A DNA stretch of 57,405 nt from Leptospira sp. (GCA_009991425.1 JAACWH010000035.1:1-57405); one strand, 5' to 3'; counted from the first letter of the stretch, positions 1 to 8,030 are shown. Notes: generated from the sequence alone by a model not told the origin. A program made the numbers and translations.

Positions 1-2
1 TG

Positions 3-185
3 ATTGAACTAACGGAAAAGCTGGGACAAGATATCCAATTTTATTCAAAAAAACCTAAGCTTACAAAATCGGGTGAACCTGTCCGTATTGATTGGCCAAA
101 GAAGACTAATCAAAGAGTGAAGAATCTGATTTCCACGCTTGCAATCTTAGAACAATACTATGACAAAGAAAAGCTTAACAGTTAG
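3..185 (+). CDS. C-terminal fragment of an unidentified protein
   Basis: An open frame enters from the left edge and ends at TAG 183-185, giving 60 residues. It is rich in Lys, Gln and Asn and ends with a predicted helical stretch (QRVKNLISTLAILEQYY). I do not recognise the family. The first two bases, TG, could complete an ATG, GTG or TTG start, so the fragment might even be a whole small gene, but the start lies outside the window. The reading frame is open throughout, while the other two plus frames are interrupted early. There is no clear ribosome site to judge, because the upstream sequence is missing. Confidence 0.45.
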   Translation: MELTEKLGQDIQFYSKKPKLTKSGEPVRIDWPKKTNQRVKNLISTLAILEQYYDKEKLNS

Positions 186-557
186 TAGACACAAAGGCAA
201 CAATAAGAAACTGAAGCTACAGGAAAAGAAGTCTTTGAAGATGAAGAGAAAGAGCCTTTCTAAATGTTTAGTATAATATTATTAGTAATATTGATTTAAG
301 TACTAATTTGTGTACTAAAAATTAATTAAGCTAAAAAATAGATTTTAGGCGTTTACTGTAGGGTAGTAAATCAAAAAGCTTAAAAAACGTCATATTTATA
401 GTAAAAACTTGTTTAGTAGCAAATCCAAAATCATGCCGTAGGCTAAAGTCCTGTAAATCCCTTTCATCGGCAGATGAAAGCTTGTTTGTTTTAAATGGAT
501 CCAATATTCTGCTTTACAATTATTCGCATTAGTTGACCCTTGAAATAGGAGCTAACA
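186..557. other. Non-coding stretch upstream of the Bor-like gene
   Basis: These 372 bases hold no convincing gene. There are only short interrupted frames, AT-rich runs, and two small inverted repeats. One is TTTACT/AGTAAA around 354-372. The other is the hairpin at 461-480, listed separately. I see no tRNA fold and no strong sigma-70 promoter. A TTGACC at 533-538 is too close to the ATG at 558 to serve as a -35 box. Confidence 0.5.
461..480 (+). terminator. Perfect 8-bp hairpin, possible terminator
   Basis: CTTTCATC (461-468) and GATGAAAG (473-480) are exact inverted repeats around the 4-base loop GGCA. A T-rich but interrupted tract (cttgtttgtttt) follows. It could terminate the gene entering from the left, although it lies 275 bases past that stop. 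The low GC content of the stem makes this uncertain. Confidence 0.35.
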
Positions 558-872
558 ATGAAAAAGATTTTTTTACTAATTTTTGTTCTACTGGTCGTTT
601 CTGATTGTGCGACCCAGAGAATATATACTACCGAGGATCAATCGGCAAGAATCCCAACTCACGAGGGGACAAGTCACTTTTTCCTGTATGGAATTGCACA
701 GACCAGAGAATATTCTGCTGAACAAATATGCCAGGACAGAACAGTCCTTGCCGTTGAAACTCAGTATTCATTTGTGAATGGATTGCTAACCGTAATAACT
801 TATGGACTTTACTATCCGATAAGTTATACCGTATATTGCGGGAAAAAGCCCAAAAAAGAAGTAACAGAGTAA
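558..872 (+). CDS. Bor/Iss-family lipoprotein
   Basis: The 104-residue product starts with a lipoprotein signal peptide (KK, then a hydrophobic stretch to about residue 16, then lipobox VVSDC with the acylated Cys at 17). The mature part matches the Bor family of phage lambda, with the hallmarks FFLYGIAQ, an AxxIC motif, ETQYSFVNGLL, an ITYGLYYP segment and a C-terminal VYC. In the lambda family, Bor is a lysogenically expressed outer-membrane lipoprotein linked to serum survival. Here only family membership is seen, not function. The start is supported by AGGAGCTAACAATG, with the ribosome site about 7 bases ahead. The gene stands alone between non-coding stretches, and no phage genes are visible nearby. 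A hairpin follows it. Confidence 0.85.
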   Translation: MKKIFLLIFVLLVVSDCATQRIYTTEDQSARIPTHEGTSHFFLYGIAQTREYSAEQICQDRTVLAVETQYSFVNGLLTVITYGLYYPISYTVYCGKKPKKEVTE

Positions 873-879
873 ACGAAGG

Positions 880-941
880 GACATAAATCGGAAAATGCAA
901 ATTTTGGAATCTTTTGATTTTTGACTTTTTCCGCTTATGTC
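880..941. repeat. Long interrupted inverted repeat after the Bor-like gene
   Basis: GACATAA (880-886) pairs with TTATGTC (935-941), and CGGAAAA (889-895) pairs with TTTTCCG (927-933). Only a 2-base versus 1-base bulge separates the two stems. The loop of 31 bases is T-rich. It begins 7 bases after the stop codon of the Bor-like gene. It may act as a terminator or mRNA-stabilising hairpin, or it may be a scar of a small mobile repeat. Nothing in it codes for protein. Confidence 0.6.
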
Positions 942-1001
942 TACCATTCCAGAGAATCACAGATAAGTGAATTTTTTTCTAAAAACTGTACATTTTTTTG
1001 G

Positions 1002-1031
1002 TTGACAGAACTGTTGCAAAATCTGTATAGT
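1002..1031 (+). promoter_or_regulatory. Sigma-70 promoter of the small ribbon-helix-helix gene
   Basis: A perfect -35 box TTGACA lies at 1002-1007, and TATAGT (5 of 6 to consensus) lies at 1026-1031, with an 18-base spacer. Transcription would start near 1038. That is only a few bases before an ATG at 1043 but about 70 bases before the ATG at 1109, which has the good ribosome site. This is one of the best-formed promoters I found in the window. Confidence 0.6.
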
Positions 1032-1093
1032 TTTTTGTATCCATGAATGATTTAGAGCAAAAGACTAATTCGACCGTTTTGGAAATCTCAGAA

Positions 1094-1100
1094 AAGGAGG
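1094..1100 (+). promoter_or_regulatory. Strong ribosome site that decides a start
   Basis: AAGGAGG at 1094-1100 sits 8 bases before ATG 1109, an almost ideal arrangement. The in-frame ATG at 1043 has no ribosome site. I therefore start the gene at 1109. The longer 85-residue version would need a nearly leaderless transcript. Confidence 0.6.
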
Positions 1101-1108
1101 TTTCACGA

Positions 1109-1300
1109 ATGGCAGGAAGAAAAAAATTCCTAGGTCAATACAAAGCTATTAACTTTTCATTACCTGAAAATTGGATTTCAGTATTTGAAGAATTAAAAGA
1201 AAATGACCCAAAATTGAATAATCAAAAGATTATTCGACAAGCATTAGAGAATTATTTCGCTTCCTTGCCAGAACTTAGAAAGCAGAAAAAGGCAAGCTAG
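1109..1300 (+). CDS. Small ribbon-helix-helix-like DNA-binding protein
   Basis: This is a 63-residue basic protein from ATG 1109, or 85 residues if translation starts at ATG 1043. The order is a short strand with alternating hydrophobic residues (YKAINFSLP), a first helix (ENWISVFEELKEN) and a second helix (NNQKIIRQALENYFASL). That is the layout of ribbon-helix-helix regulators of the MetJ/Arc type. Such small proteins often repress their own operon or act as antitoxins. No toxin-like partner is adjacent, so an antitoxin role is not supported here. The tail is Lys-rich. It has its own promoter and a small hairpin just after the stop. Family assignment rests on fold pattern only. Confidence 0.6.
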   Translation: MAGRKKFLGQYKAINFSLPENWISVFEELKENDPKLNNQKIIRQALENYFASLPELRKQKKAS

Positions 1301-1642
1301 GTTTTGGGAAGGTTTCTTCCCATGATCCAATTTTATGAAACATAATACTAATGTGACATAAGATTGATTATGGGAAGTTGATGATTTCTAAACAATTTAT
1401 TCAAATAGAATCTAAATTTGATTTGTTTAGTTTTGGATAGAAAGAATTATTATAGTATCACAATTCTACTTCTAAATATATAATTTTCGCTTTTTTTTAT
1501 TAGTATATCCCAATAATGAAAATTATTTAATAATAGCACTGTGGAATTTTGATTTTTTTTCGTGTAATAAATATGGCAATATTGAGAGATTTTGCTAATA
1601 CACCTAAAGTCTCAAGCGGTAGTGGCGACACTGCCGCTTTTT
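1301..1642. other. Non-coding stretch with two hairpins
   Basis: There is no convincing gene in this AT-rich region. Just after the stop of the preceding gene, GGGAAG (1306-1311) pairs with CTTCCC (1316-1321). Near the right end is the strong plus-strand terminator at 1615-1644. The 290 bases between them could encode a small RNA ending at that terminator. A 25-codon frame at 1573-1650 runs through the terminator stem and is unlikely to be a gene. Confidence 0.5.
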
Positions 1643-1644
1643 TT
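1615..1644 (+). terminator. Rho-independent terminator on the plus strand
   Basis: AGCGGTAGT (1615-1623) pairs with ACTGCCGCT (1630-1638) with one G-U pair and a 6-base loop. The T run at 1638-1644 follows directly. It terminates plus-strand transcription, either of the small regulator gene or of an unannotated RNA starting downstream of 1321. It ends where the minus-strand prfC stop codon lies. Read from the minus strand there is no T run, so it does not obviously terminate prfC. Confidence 0.75.
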
Positions 1645-3232
1645 ATTTAGTGAGGTTTGGGTGTTCTTTGAGCAGAATCTCGGGATGGTTCTTGGAGAAA
1701 TAATTCATATCCCATTCAGATTCAAAAAGTAAGGCAGCATTTTGGTTCTTATCTACCACAAGATTTGCTGATGATGGGAGCTTGGGAATATCCTCAACAC
1801 GAATCCAACGAGAGACTCCATAAGGCAATGCAGTCAAATTTGTCTCGACTTTATATTCATCTAATAGTCTTCTTTGGAAAACTTCAAATTGCAATCGACC
1901 CATGGCTCCCACAATTGGATTCCCTGAACCAATCGACTTTGAAGAAAAAAGATGAAGGATTCCTTCTTCAGCTAATTGCTCCAATCCTTTCTTGAAGCCT
2001 TTGAGTGATAAGGTATCAGTACAGGAAAGAGTTCCGAATATCTCAGGAGCAAAAACTGGTAAGGGTCTAAGTTCGGGTGCCTTACCAGTAGAAAGAATAT
2101 CACCAATTTGAAAAGTTCCTGGATTGATCACACCAATGATATCTCCAGGATATGCAACATCAACTGTGTTTCTATCCTGACCAAAGAATGCAAAAGAACT
2201 TGCTAGTTTCACTGGCTTATCTAAGCGATTGTGAATAGCTTGGATTCCTCTTTCAAATACCCCAGAAGTTATACGAATAAATGCTATGCGGTCACGGTGC
2301 ATTTTGTTCATGTTCGCTTGAACTTTAAAAACAAAAGCCGAAAATGGAGATCCAACTGGATCAAGAAATTCACCAGTAGAAAGAGGAATATGATCGGGTG
2401 CTGGTGCAAGTCCTAAGAAGTGTTCCAAGAAGATTTCAATTCCAAAATTATTAACTGCCGATCCAAAGAATACAGGTGAACATTTTCCTTCCAGAAAATC
2501 AGATTTCTTAAAATCGCCCAGACCACCTTCTATCAGTTCGATATCATCTCGAAATTTTTGAACAAGTTCCGTGTCGTAATTATCATCTAAAGTCTTATCC
2601 ATTACACCTGACATTTGAAAAGCGGCCTTCTTGGAACCACCAGGAGACTTATCAAATAAATATAATTTCTTATCAATCAGTGAATAAACACCTTTAAAAT
2701 CAGGACCAGTTCCTAATGGCCAAACCAAAGGGATGGCTGCAATTCCAAGGACTTTTTCAATCTCGTCTAATAAAGCGAATAAATCTTTTGTAGGTCTATC
2801 CATTTTATTAATAAATGTTAGTATTGGAATTTCACGATCTCTACAAACTTTAAAGAGTTTAATTGTCTGAGGCTCAACACCCTTACCTGCATCCAGTACC
2901 ATAACACCAGTATCAGCTGCCATTAGAGTACGATATGTATCTTCAGAAAAATCTTCGTGCCCTGGCGTATCTAGTAAATTGAGAACATGATCTTTGTATT
3001 CAAATTGTAAGGCTGCGGAACTGATGGAAATCCCTCTTTCCTTTTCCATTGCCATCCAATCGGAAGTGGCAGTCTTTCGGTCTTTTTTGGCTTTAACCAT
3101 TCCAGCTAATTGGATGGCACCCCCATAAAGCAGTAATTTTTCTGTAAGTGTGGTTTTACCAGCATCTGGGTGAGCAATAATTGCAAAAGTTCGTCTTCTT
3201 TTCACTTCAGATGGTAGATTTTCAATGCTCAT
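1643..3232 (-). CDS. prfC: Peptide chain release factor 3
   Basis: This translational GTPase recycles release factors RF1 and RF2 from the ribosome after peptide release. The 529-residue length is normal for RF3. The G1 loop AHPDAGKT lies at 20-27, the switch II region DTPGHEDFSEDTYR at 88-101 and the G4 motif NKMD at 142-145. The insert ATSDWMAMEKERGISIS, typical of RF3, separates it from EF-G and TetM-type proteins. Domains II and III follow to the C-terminus. The start is ATG at 3232. No ribosome site is visible, and the start codon touches a 14-base palindrome (3232-3245). The gene faces away from the plus-strand gene at 3358 across a 125-base gap. Confidence 0.96.
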   Translation of the reverse strand: MSIENLPSEVKRRRTFAIIAHPDAGKTTLTEKLLLYGGAIQLAGMVKAKKDRKTATSDWMAMEKERGISISSAALQFEYKDHVLNLLDTPGHEDFSEDTYRTLMAADTGVMVLDAGKGVEPQTIKLFKVCRDREIPILTFINKMDRPTKDLFALLDEIEKVLGIAAIPLVWPLGTGPDFKGVYSLIDKKLYLFDKSPGGSKKAAFQMSGVMDKTLDDNYDTELVQKFRDDIELIEGGLGDFKKSDFLEGKCSPVFFGSAVNNFGIEIFLEHFLGLAPAPDHIPLSTGEFLDPVGSPFSAFVFKVQANMNKMHRDRIAFIRITSGVFERGIQAIHNRLDKPVKLASSFAFFGQDRNTVDVAYPGDIIGVINPGTFQIGDILSTGKAPELRPLPVFAPEIFGTLSCTDTLSLKGFKKGLEQLAEEGILHLFSSKSIGSGNPIVGAMGRLQFEVFQRRLLDEYKVETNLTALPYGVSRWIRVEDIPKLPSSANLVVDKNQNAALLFESEWDMNYFSKNHPEILLKEHPNLTK

Positions 3233-3245
3233 GGTTTAAAAACCA
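3232..3245 (-). promoter_or_regulatory. Palindrome touching the prfC start codon
   Basis: TGGTTTAAAAACCA is a perfect 6-bp inverted repeat with a 2-base centre, and it ends on the first base of the prfC ATG (minus strand). It replaces the place where a ribosome site would be. It could be an operator or could simply be chance in AT-rich DNA. Confidence 0.25.
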
Positions 3246-3357
3246 GATTTTTGAATTTAACTGCCCTGTCAAGATAAGCAGTCCTTTGGCTTTTAGATGG
3301 ATGTTCCGATCATTTAAATAGCTTGACCTAGAAAAGAATGCAAGGAGTATTGAAATT

Positions 3358-5379
3358 ATGTCTCATTACAGAATAGGGATTATAGTGTCTTTATGCCTTC
3401 TCTTTCTTGGGTTGGATTTTCCTAAATTTAAAACGGGAGAAGAAAGAGCCTATAAAAATTTTCAGAACGGACTACTCCATTATAATGCCAGAGAATACAA
3501 TCTTGCAAGGGAAAAATTTCTCAAAGTAATTTCAGAGAAAGAAGATTTCTCCTTAGCAAGACTCTATTTATCTAGGTCTCTCTACCAATCAGGTGATTGG
3601 TCTGCTTCCTTACAAGAATTGGAAGAAATTCAAAAATTGAAACCAGCTGATAGCATTCTTAAAAATCGAATTGAATTCCTTCGACTTGAAATTGGTGGAA
3701 ATAATTTATCAATCAATGACAAAACTTTCTTTCGTTCCATTCTTGGAGATGAAAATCGTGGATTTAGATTTCGCAATCCTGTAGATATCGAAATAGATGA
3801 AGAAGGAAACATTTATATACTTTCATTTGGCACTACCAACTTAGTTAAATTAGATCCAAATTTTAATCCAGTTTGGGTCAGCCAAGGTGGTTTCGCAAGG
3901 CAAATGAAAGGACCAGTTGCGATGGATTACTATAAAGGTAAATTCTATGTAGCTGATTTTCCATCGGATTATATTTATATCTTTAATAAAAAAGGAATCT
4001 TTCAATCGCGAATTGGAGAAACAGGTTCGGGATTAAATCAGTTCCGTGGTCCCTCTGGTATAACAAGAGATCCTCAAGGAAATCTTTATATATCAGACTT
4101 AGGAAATCATAGAATTTTAAAATGGTCATCTAAATTAGAACCATTGTTTGCTTTTGGGAATTCAGGCAAAGGAACCCTCGCCTATCCTATGGGTTTGAAT
4201 TTTCATAAAAACCAACTCTACGCCATAGATAAGAAACAAAAGAGAATTGTGATTTTTGACCAAGAAGGAAACTATTTAAATGAGATTAACTCTCCTCTTT
4301 TCAAAAAACCCAGATCTCTAGAATTCATCCACAATCAAATTTATGTTTCTGATGAAATAGCTGGTCTGCTGATGTACAATCCCATTAGTGATACATGGAA
4401 AAAATTGGAAAAATTCAAAGATGGAAAAGGAAAAATACGAAATGTCGACAGACCATTTTCATCTAAAATAGATAATTATGGCTACCTTTTTCTATCGGAT
4501 AACAACCGTCATAGAATAGATATATTTGCACCTAAAACCTACTTGCTTTCTAATCTAAGCCTCGAAGTAGAAAAAGTTGATACTTCTTATTTTCCAAGCA
4601 TAGCAATTTACCTAAGGGTTAAAAGTCGAAGACAACAAGATATTCTTGGATTAAAAAGAGAAGATTTCCATTTAGTTGAAAATCAAAACGATAAATTTCT
4701 TATTGATTTGAAAAGTCTTAGAACAGTAGATAAAAAAATTACAGTTTCTCTAGCATTTGAAAACTCGAATGCATTTCATGATAATTTAACATTTTTCCAA
4801 AATGAGTTAGATCCATTTTTTAATAAGCTAACAAAAAATGATCGGGTTGAGCTATATCGTTCAGGTAAGGATGCGACTAAAATTCTTCCTTTCAGCTATT
4901 CAAAAAATACAATTTACCATGCTATAAGAAATTCCAGTCCGGAAACTATTTCCTTTCCAGGTAAAACTATTCATTCTGCAATCCAAAATTTAACTCATGA
5001 AATTGGACCAAGAGCAGTAATCTACCTAACTTCAGGCGATAGTCCCTACTCTTCTAAACAGTATTCATTGCAATCATTAGTTCAATTTGCAAAAGTTAAT
5101 GGAATTCAAATCTATCCTATATTATTAAATCAACCCGATTCTGAAGATGAATCTTGGAAATATCTTGCAGAAGAAACAGGTGGTCAGTTATCCATTATTA
5201 GAAACGGCGAAGATGGAAATCTTTATGATACAATCAAATCTCAATTAGATTTACGTTATGTGATTTCTTATGAAACAGAAGTAAAATCTTTCTTAAGTGA
5301 GAAATGGATTCCATTTAATCTAGATGTGAAATACAGAGATTTTGGTGGAAAAACACAGGGAGGTTATTTTGTTCCTTAA
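3358..5379 (+). CDS. Exported TPR-NHL-VWA-like repeat protein
   Basis: The 673-residue protein has three parts. After an N-terminal hydrophobic signal or anchor (residues 5-20) comes a TPR-like helical region (about 28-110, with AREKFLKVI and ARLYLSRSLYQSGDW). Next are NHL-type beta-propeller repeats (about 135-400, such as RNPVDIEIDEEGNIYI, GPSGITRDPQGNLYISD and NHRI). The C-terminal VWA-like domain (about 405-665) contains the FHLVENQND lead-in and a YLTSGDSPYSS strand-loop. The canonical DxSxS metal site is not obvious: FENSNAFHD stands where it would be. The ribosome site AAGGAG lies about 10 bases before the ATG. The next gene overlaps its end, so the two are probably made together. Function is unknown. 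NHL and VWA folds usually mediate protein contacts in the envelope. Confidence 0.75.
   Translation: MSHYRIGIIVSLCLLFLGLDFPKFKTGEERAYKNFQNGLLHYNAREYNLAREKFLKVISEKEDFSLARLYLSRSLYQSGDWSASLQELEEIQKLKPADSILKNRIEFLRLEIGGNNLSINDKTFFRSILGDENRGFRFRNPVDIEIDEEGNIYILSFGTTNLVKLDPNFNPVWVSQGGFARQMKGPVAMDYYKGKFYVADFPSDYIYIFNKKGIFQSRIGETGSGLNQFRGPSGITRDPQGNLYISDLGNHRILKWSSKLEPLFAFGNSGKGTLAYPMGLNFHKNQLYAIDKKQKRIVIFDQEGNYLNEINSPLFKKPRSLEFIHNQIYVSDEIAGLLMYNPISDTWKKLEKFKDGKGKIRNVDRPFSSKIDNYGYLFLSDNNRHRIDIFAPKTYLLSNLSLEVEKVDTSYFPSIAIYLRVKSRRQQDILGLKREDFHLVENQNDKFLIDLKSLRTVDKKITVSLAFENSNAFHDNLTFFQNELDPFFNKLTKNDRVELYRSGKDATKILPFSYSKNTIYHAIRNSSPETISFPGKTIHSAIQNLTHEIGPRAVIYLTSGDSPYSSKQYSLQSLVQFAKVNGIQIYPILLNQPDSEDESWKYLAEETGGQLSIIRNGEDGNLYDTIKSQLDLRYVISYETEVKSFLSEKWIPFNLDVKYRDFGGKTQGGYFVP
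5357..5363 (+). promoter_or_regulatory. Ribosome site inside the preceding gene
   Basis: AGGGAGG lies 5 bases before TTG 5369 and inside the last codons of the upstream gene, whose stop is at 5377-5379. It points to a TTG start at 5369 and to translational coupling. An upstream in-frame TTG at 5342 and a downstream ATG at 5408 lack such a site. Confidence 0.55.
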
Positions 5380-7402
5380 TTATCCAATAAAATTTCATTT
5401 TAATGCAATGAATGTATATTTTTCAATTTTACTTTTAATTGGATTATTTATCACACCAAACAATATTTATTCGATGGAAACCATTGAGGAAATCCAAGAA
5501 GGAAATCGTCTCTACGACCAAGGCAATTATAAAAAAGCGCTCTTACACTTTCTACAAGCTAAGCAACAAAATCCTAATTCTTCCAAAGCTCTGTTAGGAT
5601 ATGGAAAAACTTCATTAGCCTTAGGCTCGATCCCAGATGCAAGAGTCTCTTTCGAAAAATGCCTAAAATTAGTTTCTAATGATCCTGAAGCAATTGCGGG
5701 TCTTGGAAGAGTTTTGGTTCAAGAAAATAAATTTACAGATTCAAGAAACTATTTAGAAGCAGCATTAAAGAAGACGAATAACAATCCTATTATACATCTT
5801 GCCTTAGCTGAAACTTTCCAAGCAATGGGGAAGCCTGAACTTGCAATTCATAAATTAGAGACTTTATCTAGGAAGATAAATTTAGATTATGATCTTCAAG
5901 AAAGATTAGCTTATTTATATTTAACTACACACCAATTGGATAAAGTTAATGGTATATCGGAATCTCTTATAAATAAAAATCCAGAGAAATACAATGGTTT
6001 TTTCATTAAGGGAAAATACTATACCATCCTAAGTTATGATTCTGATCCTTCGTCTAAGGAAAGCTATAGTTCTTACCAAAAAGGTCTGTCTGCATACGAA
6101 AATGCACTTACTCTTTCTCCTGAAAACCAAGAGATTATTTATTGGAAGGCAAAGCTTCTTATTTGGAAAGGAAAAGATGAACGAAAGGAAGCAATTTCAT
6201 TATTTAAACAAATTCTTAAATTCAATCCTAAAAATTATGAAGTAATGCTAAGTCTCGCTTCCATATTATCTGAACAAACTGCACTCAGTTCTGAGGATAC
6301 TCAGCTTGCTATTGATTTATGGAAATCGTCTCTACAATCCAAAGATACAGATGAGATCATTAGATTTGGAGCTGAGAATTTTACAATTAAGCATCTACCT
6401 GAAGAATCACCTCTTCGAAAGTCCTTGGGCAAATATAGGATTGAAAGGCATAAGTCTGAGATGAACTCTTTGTACTATGAATCTTCTTTGTTTCATTTGC
6501 TAAGAGCAAATGATCTAAGCCCACACTCACCCGAAACAGAAAGTCTTCTTGAAAATTATTATTATAAAATAAACGATTTCACAGCTTATATTAACACCTT
6601 AATACGATTGGTAAAAGAAGATCCAAATAACTTTAAACTGCAGAATCGATTAGAAAAGACTGTATTATCTTCCAAAAAAAACCTAGAATACAAAGAGGGA
6701 TACCTTTTCCCAGAAGGTCCAGGTTTAGGTTTTATTAACCCTTCCACTAGTCCCAAAGTATTACTTATGGATCTGACACCTAAAGCTGGAATCCAATCAC
6801 ATATTTCGTCTGGGCATATTATACAATCAGCATTAAAAAGATTATTATCCAATACCGAAGGCATTCGGTTGGTAAGCGAGCAGGAAGAACAATCCATTCG
6901 CACCCTTTTAGAATCTAGAAATAAGTCCTCCTGGAATCCTTATCATAGCTCTATACATTTTGAAATAAATGAATCTTCTTTATATGGTTCGGATATTCGA
7001 TTCATTGTTTTTGGTAAATTAAACGAAGATGAAAATTCGCTTCAAGTTGAATTACAAAGCTACGATAGACTAACAGGCAAATATTCCGATCTTATTAAGA
7101 TTCGAGGTAAAGGAAGAGGTTCTCTATCCTATATTACATCAGCATTTGCAGCAAAATTTAAAAAACTCTATCCTATTGAAGGTGAAATCCTAAAAATAAA
7201 AAACAATGGTGTTATAGTAAATTTAGGAAAACGAAATGGCTTAAATTCTAAATCCATTGTTGAATTTTACCGAGGAAGCAAATCATTAGGTTCATCCAAA
7301 ATATTGGAATTGGGGGATTATATTTCACTGGTTCATCCAGAACTTAAAGATTGGGAACGAGAGTTTGCAACAGGAGAAAAGGTAAAAGTCAAGAAACGTT
7401 AG
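5369..7402 (+). CDS. Exported TPR protein with FlgT/CsgG-like C-terminal region
   Basis: The product is 677 residues from the TTG chosen by its ribosome site. A signal peptide or anchor follows (VYFSILLLIGLFI). Then come many TPR-like helical pairs (EEIQEGNRLYDQGNYKKAL, then GKTSLALGSIPDARVSF, and so on to about residue 470). Toward the C-terminus, a segment beginning PKVLLMDLTPKAG and continuing through DIRFIVFGKL resembles the nucleotide-free TolB/CsgG-like fold. The last part (EGEILKIKNNGVIVNLGK, then GLNSKSIVEFYRG) resembles the FlgT C-terminal beta domain. These similarities are inferred by eye. It overlaps the TPR-NHL-VWA gene by 11 bases, so the pair probably works together in the periplasm. 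Its 3' end overlaps the convergent gene by 14 bases. Confidence 0.7.
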   Translation: MFLNYPIKFHFNAMNVYFSILLLIGLFITPNNIYSMETIEEIQEGNRLYDQGNYKKALLHFLQAKQQNPNSSKALLGYGKTSLALGSIPDARVSFEKCLKLVSNDPEAIAGLGRVLVQENKFTDSRNYLEAALKKTNNNPIIHLALAETFQAMGKPELAIHKLETLSRKINLDYDLQERLAYLYLTTHQLDKVNGISESLINKNPEKYNGFFIKGKYYTILSYDSDPSSKESYSSYQKGLSAYENALTLSPENQEIIYWKAKLLIWKGKDERKEAISLFKQILKFNPKNYEVMLSLASILSEQTALSSEDTQLAIDLWKSSLQSKDTDEIIRFGAENFTIKHLPEESPLRKSLGKYRIERHKSEMNSLYYESSLFHLLRANDLSPHSPETESLLENYYYKINDFTAYINTLIRLVKEDPNNFKLQNRLEKTVLSSKKNLEYKEGYLFPEGPGLGFINPSTSPKVLLMDLTPKAGIQSHISSGHIIQSALKRLLSNTEGIRLVSEQEEQSIRTLLESRNKSSWNPYHSSIHFEINESSLYGSDIRFIVFGKLNEDENSLQVELQSYDRLTGKYSDLIKIRGKGRGSLSYITSAFAAKFKKLYPIEGEILKIKNNGVIVNLGKRNGLNSKSIVEFYRGSKSLGSSKILELGDYISLVHPELKDWEREFATGEKVKVKKR

Positions 7403-8015
7403 TTGTAATCTTTAAAGGTTTCGGTAAGCCTTCTAAATAGTGCAAAATCACCTCCGATACTTTTTCTTCATATTTTGACCAGGTCTGTTTTTTATTTAGT
7501 TCAATCTGTATTCTATACTGTTCTATATAAATGGATTCAATTGCTTTGATTTTAAATAAGCTTTCTATTAGAAATGGTTTAAGAACTTTTTCTGATTTCT
7601 CCCAAGCTCCATAAGAAAGCTCTGAATCATTAGAAAGAATTTTCTTATTGGATACAAAAATTAATATCTGTGGATTAGGACTATTCTTAGCTTCTAAATC
7701 AATTCGGGGATAAACTAAAAAATTTCCTTTCTCATCTAAATCCACTCCACTGCCTTCTAAAATTTCTTTAGATTGATTTCTAAAGTTAATGGGAATGCCA
7801 TTTTGAAGATCAATAAGGTTCTCTGGCTCTACTTTATCAAATCCTACTTGAACAAGTCCCTTGCCTTTCTTATCTCGAACAACTTGAAAAATCAATGCTG
7901 AACCATGGGCTAAGCCTTTGAAATGTTTAATTAGAAACTGTATCGCTTTATCAGAGAAAAATAGTATTTCTTTTGGTTTTTCTTTCTTAAAAATTTCTTT
8001 TATCCAATGAAACAT
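7389..8015 (-). CDS. IscA-like/Nfu-N fusion protein without cysteines
   Basis: The 208-residue protein has two regions. Residues 16-105 resemble an A-type iron-sulfur carrier (KAIQFLIKHF, then KGKGLVQVGFD). Residues 111-200 match the Nfu N-terminal domain well, with SPNPQILIFVSNKKIL, a KPFLIESLFKIKAIESIYIE segment and a QTWSKYEEKV helix. Unlike real carriers it has no cysteine at all from this start, and no C-terminal CxxC Nfu domain follows. Direct cluster binding is therefore unlikely, and a targeting or scaffold role is more plausible. I chose ATG 8015, with AGGA about 10 bases upstream. A start at 8102 would overlap the divergent gene by over 70 bases and add a region unlike the family. 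Confidence 0.65.
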   Translation of the reverse strand: MFHWIKEIFKKEKPKEILFFSDKAIQFLIKHFKGLAHGSALIFQVVRDKKGKGLVQVGFDKVEPENLIDLQNGIPINFRNQSKEILEGSGVDLDEKGNFLVYPRIDLEAKNSPNPQILIFVSNKKILSNDSELSYGAWEKSEKVLKPFLIESLFKIKAIESIYIEQYRIQIELNKKQTWSKYEEKVSEVILHYLEGLPKPLKITTNVS

Positions 8016-8030
8016 GAGTCTATATCCTAT

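Noticed and set aside
461..480. Possible attachment site or CRISPR-like repeat
   Set aside because: It is a single short hairpin with no further copies and no integrase or cas gene nearby.
628..960. 110-codon minus-strand frame opposite the Bor-like gene
   Set aside because: It lies antisense to a clear Bor lipoprotein, has no ribosome site and shows no family pattern.
1043..1300. Toxin-antitoxin pair with the small regulator as antitoxin
   Set aside because: No toxin-like gene is next to it on either side, only non-coding DNA and prfC on the other strand.
1573..1650. 25-codon plus-strand frame
   Set aside because: Its second half is the terminator stem and T run, so it is unlikely to be translated.
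3358..5379. Batrachotoxin-like or serine/threonine kinase-linked NHL protein
   Set aside because: No kinase domain or catalytic motif is present, only repeats and a VWA-like region.
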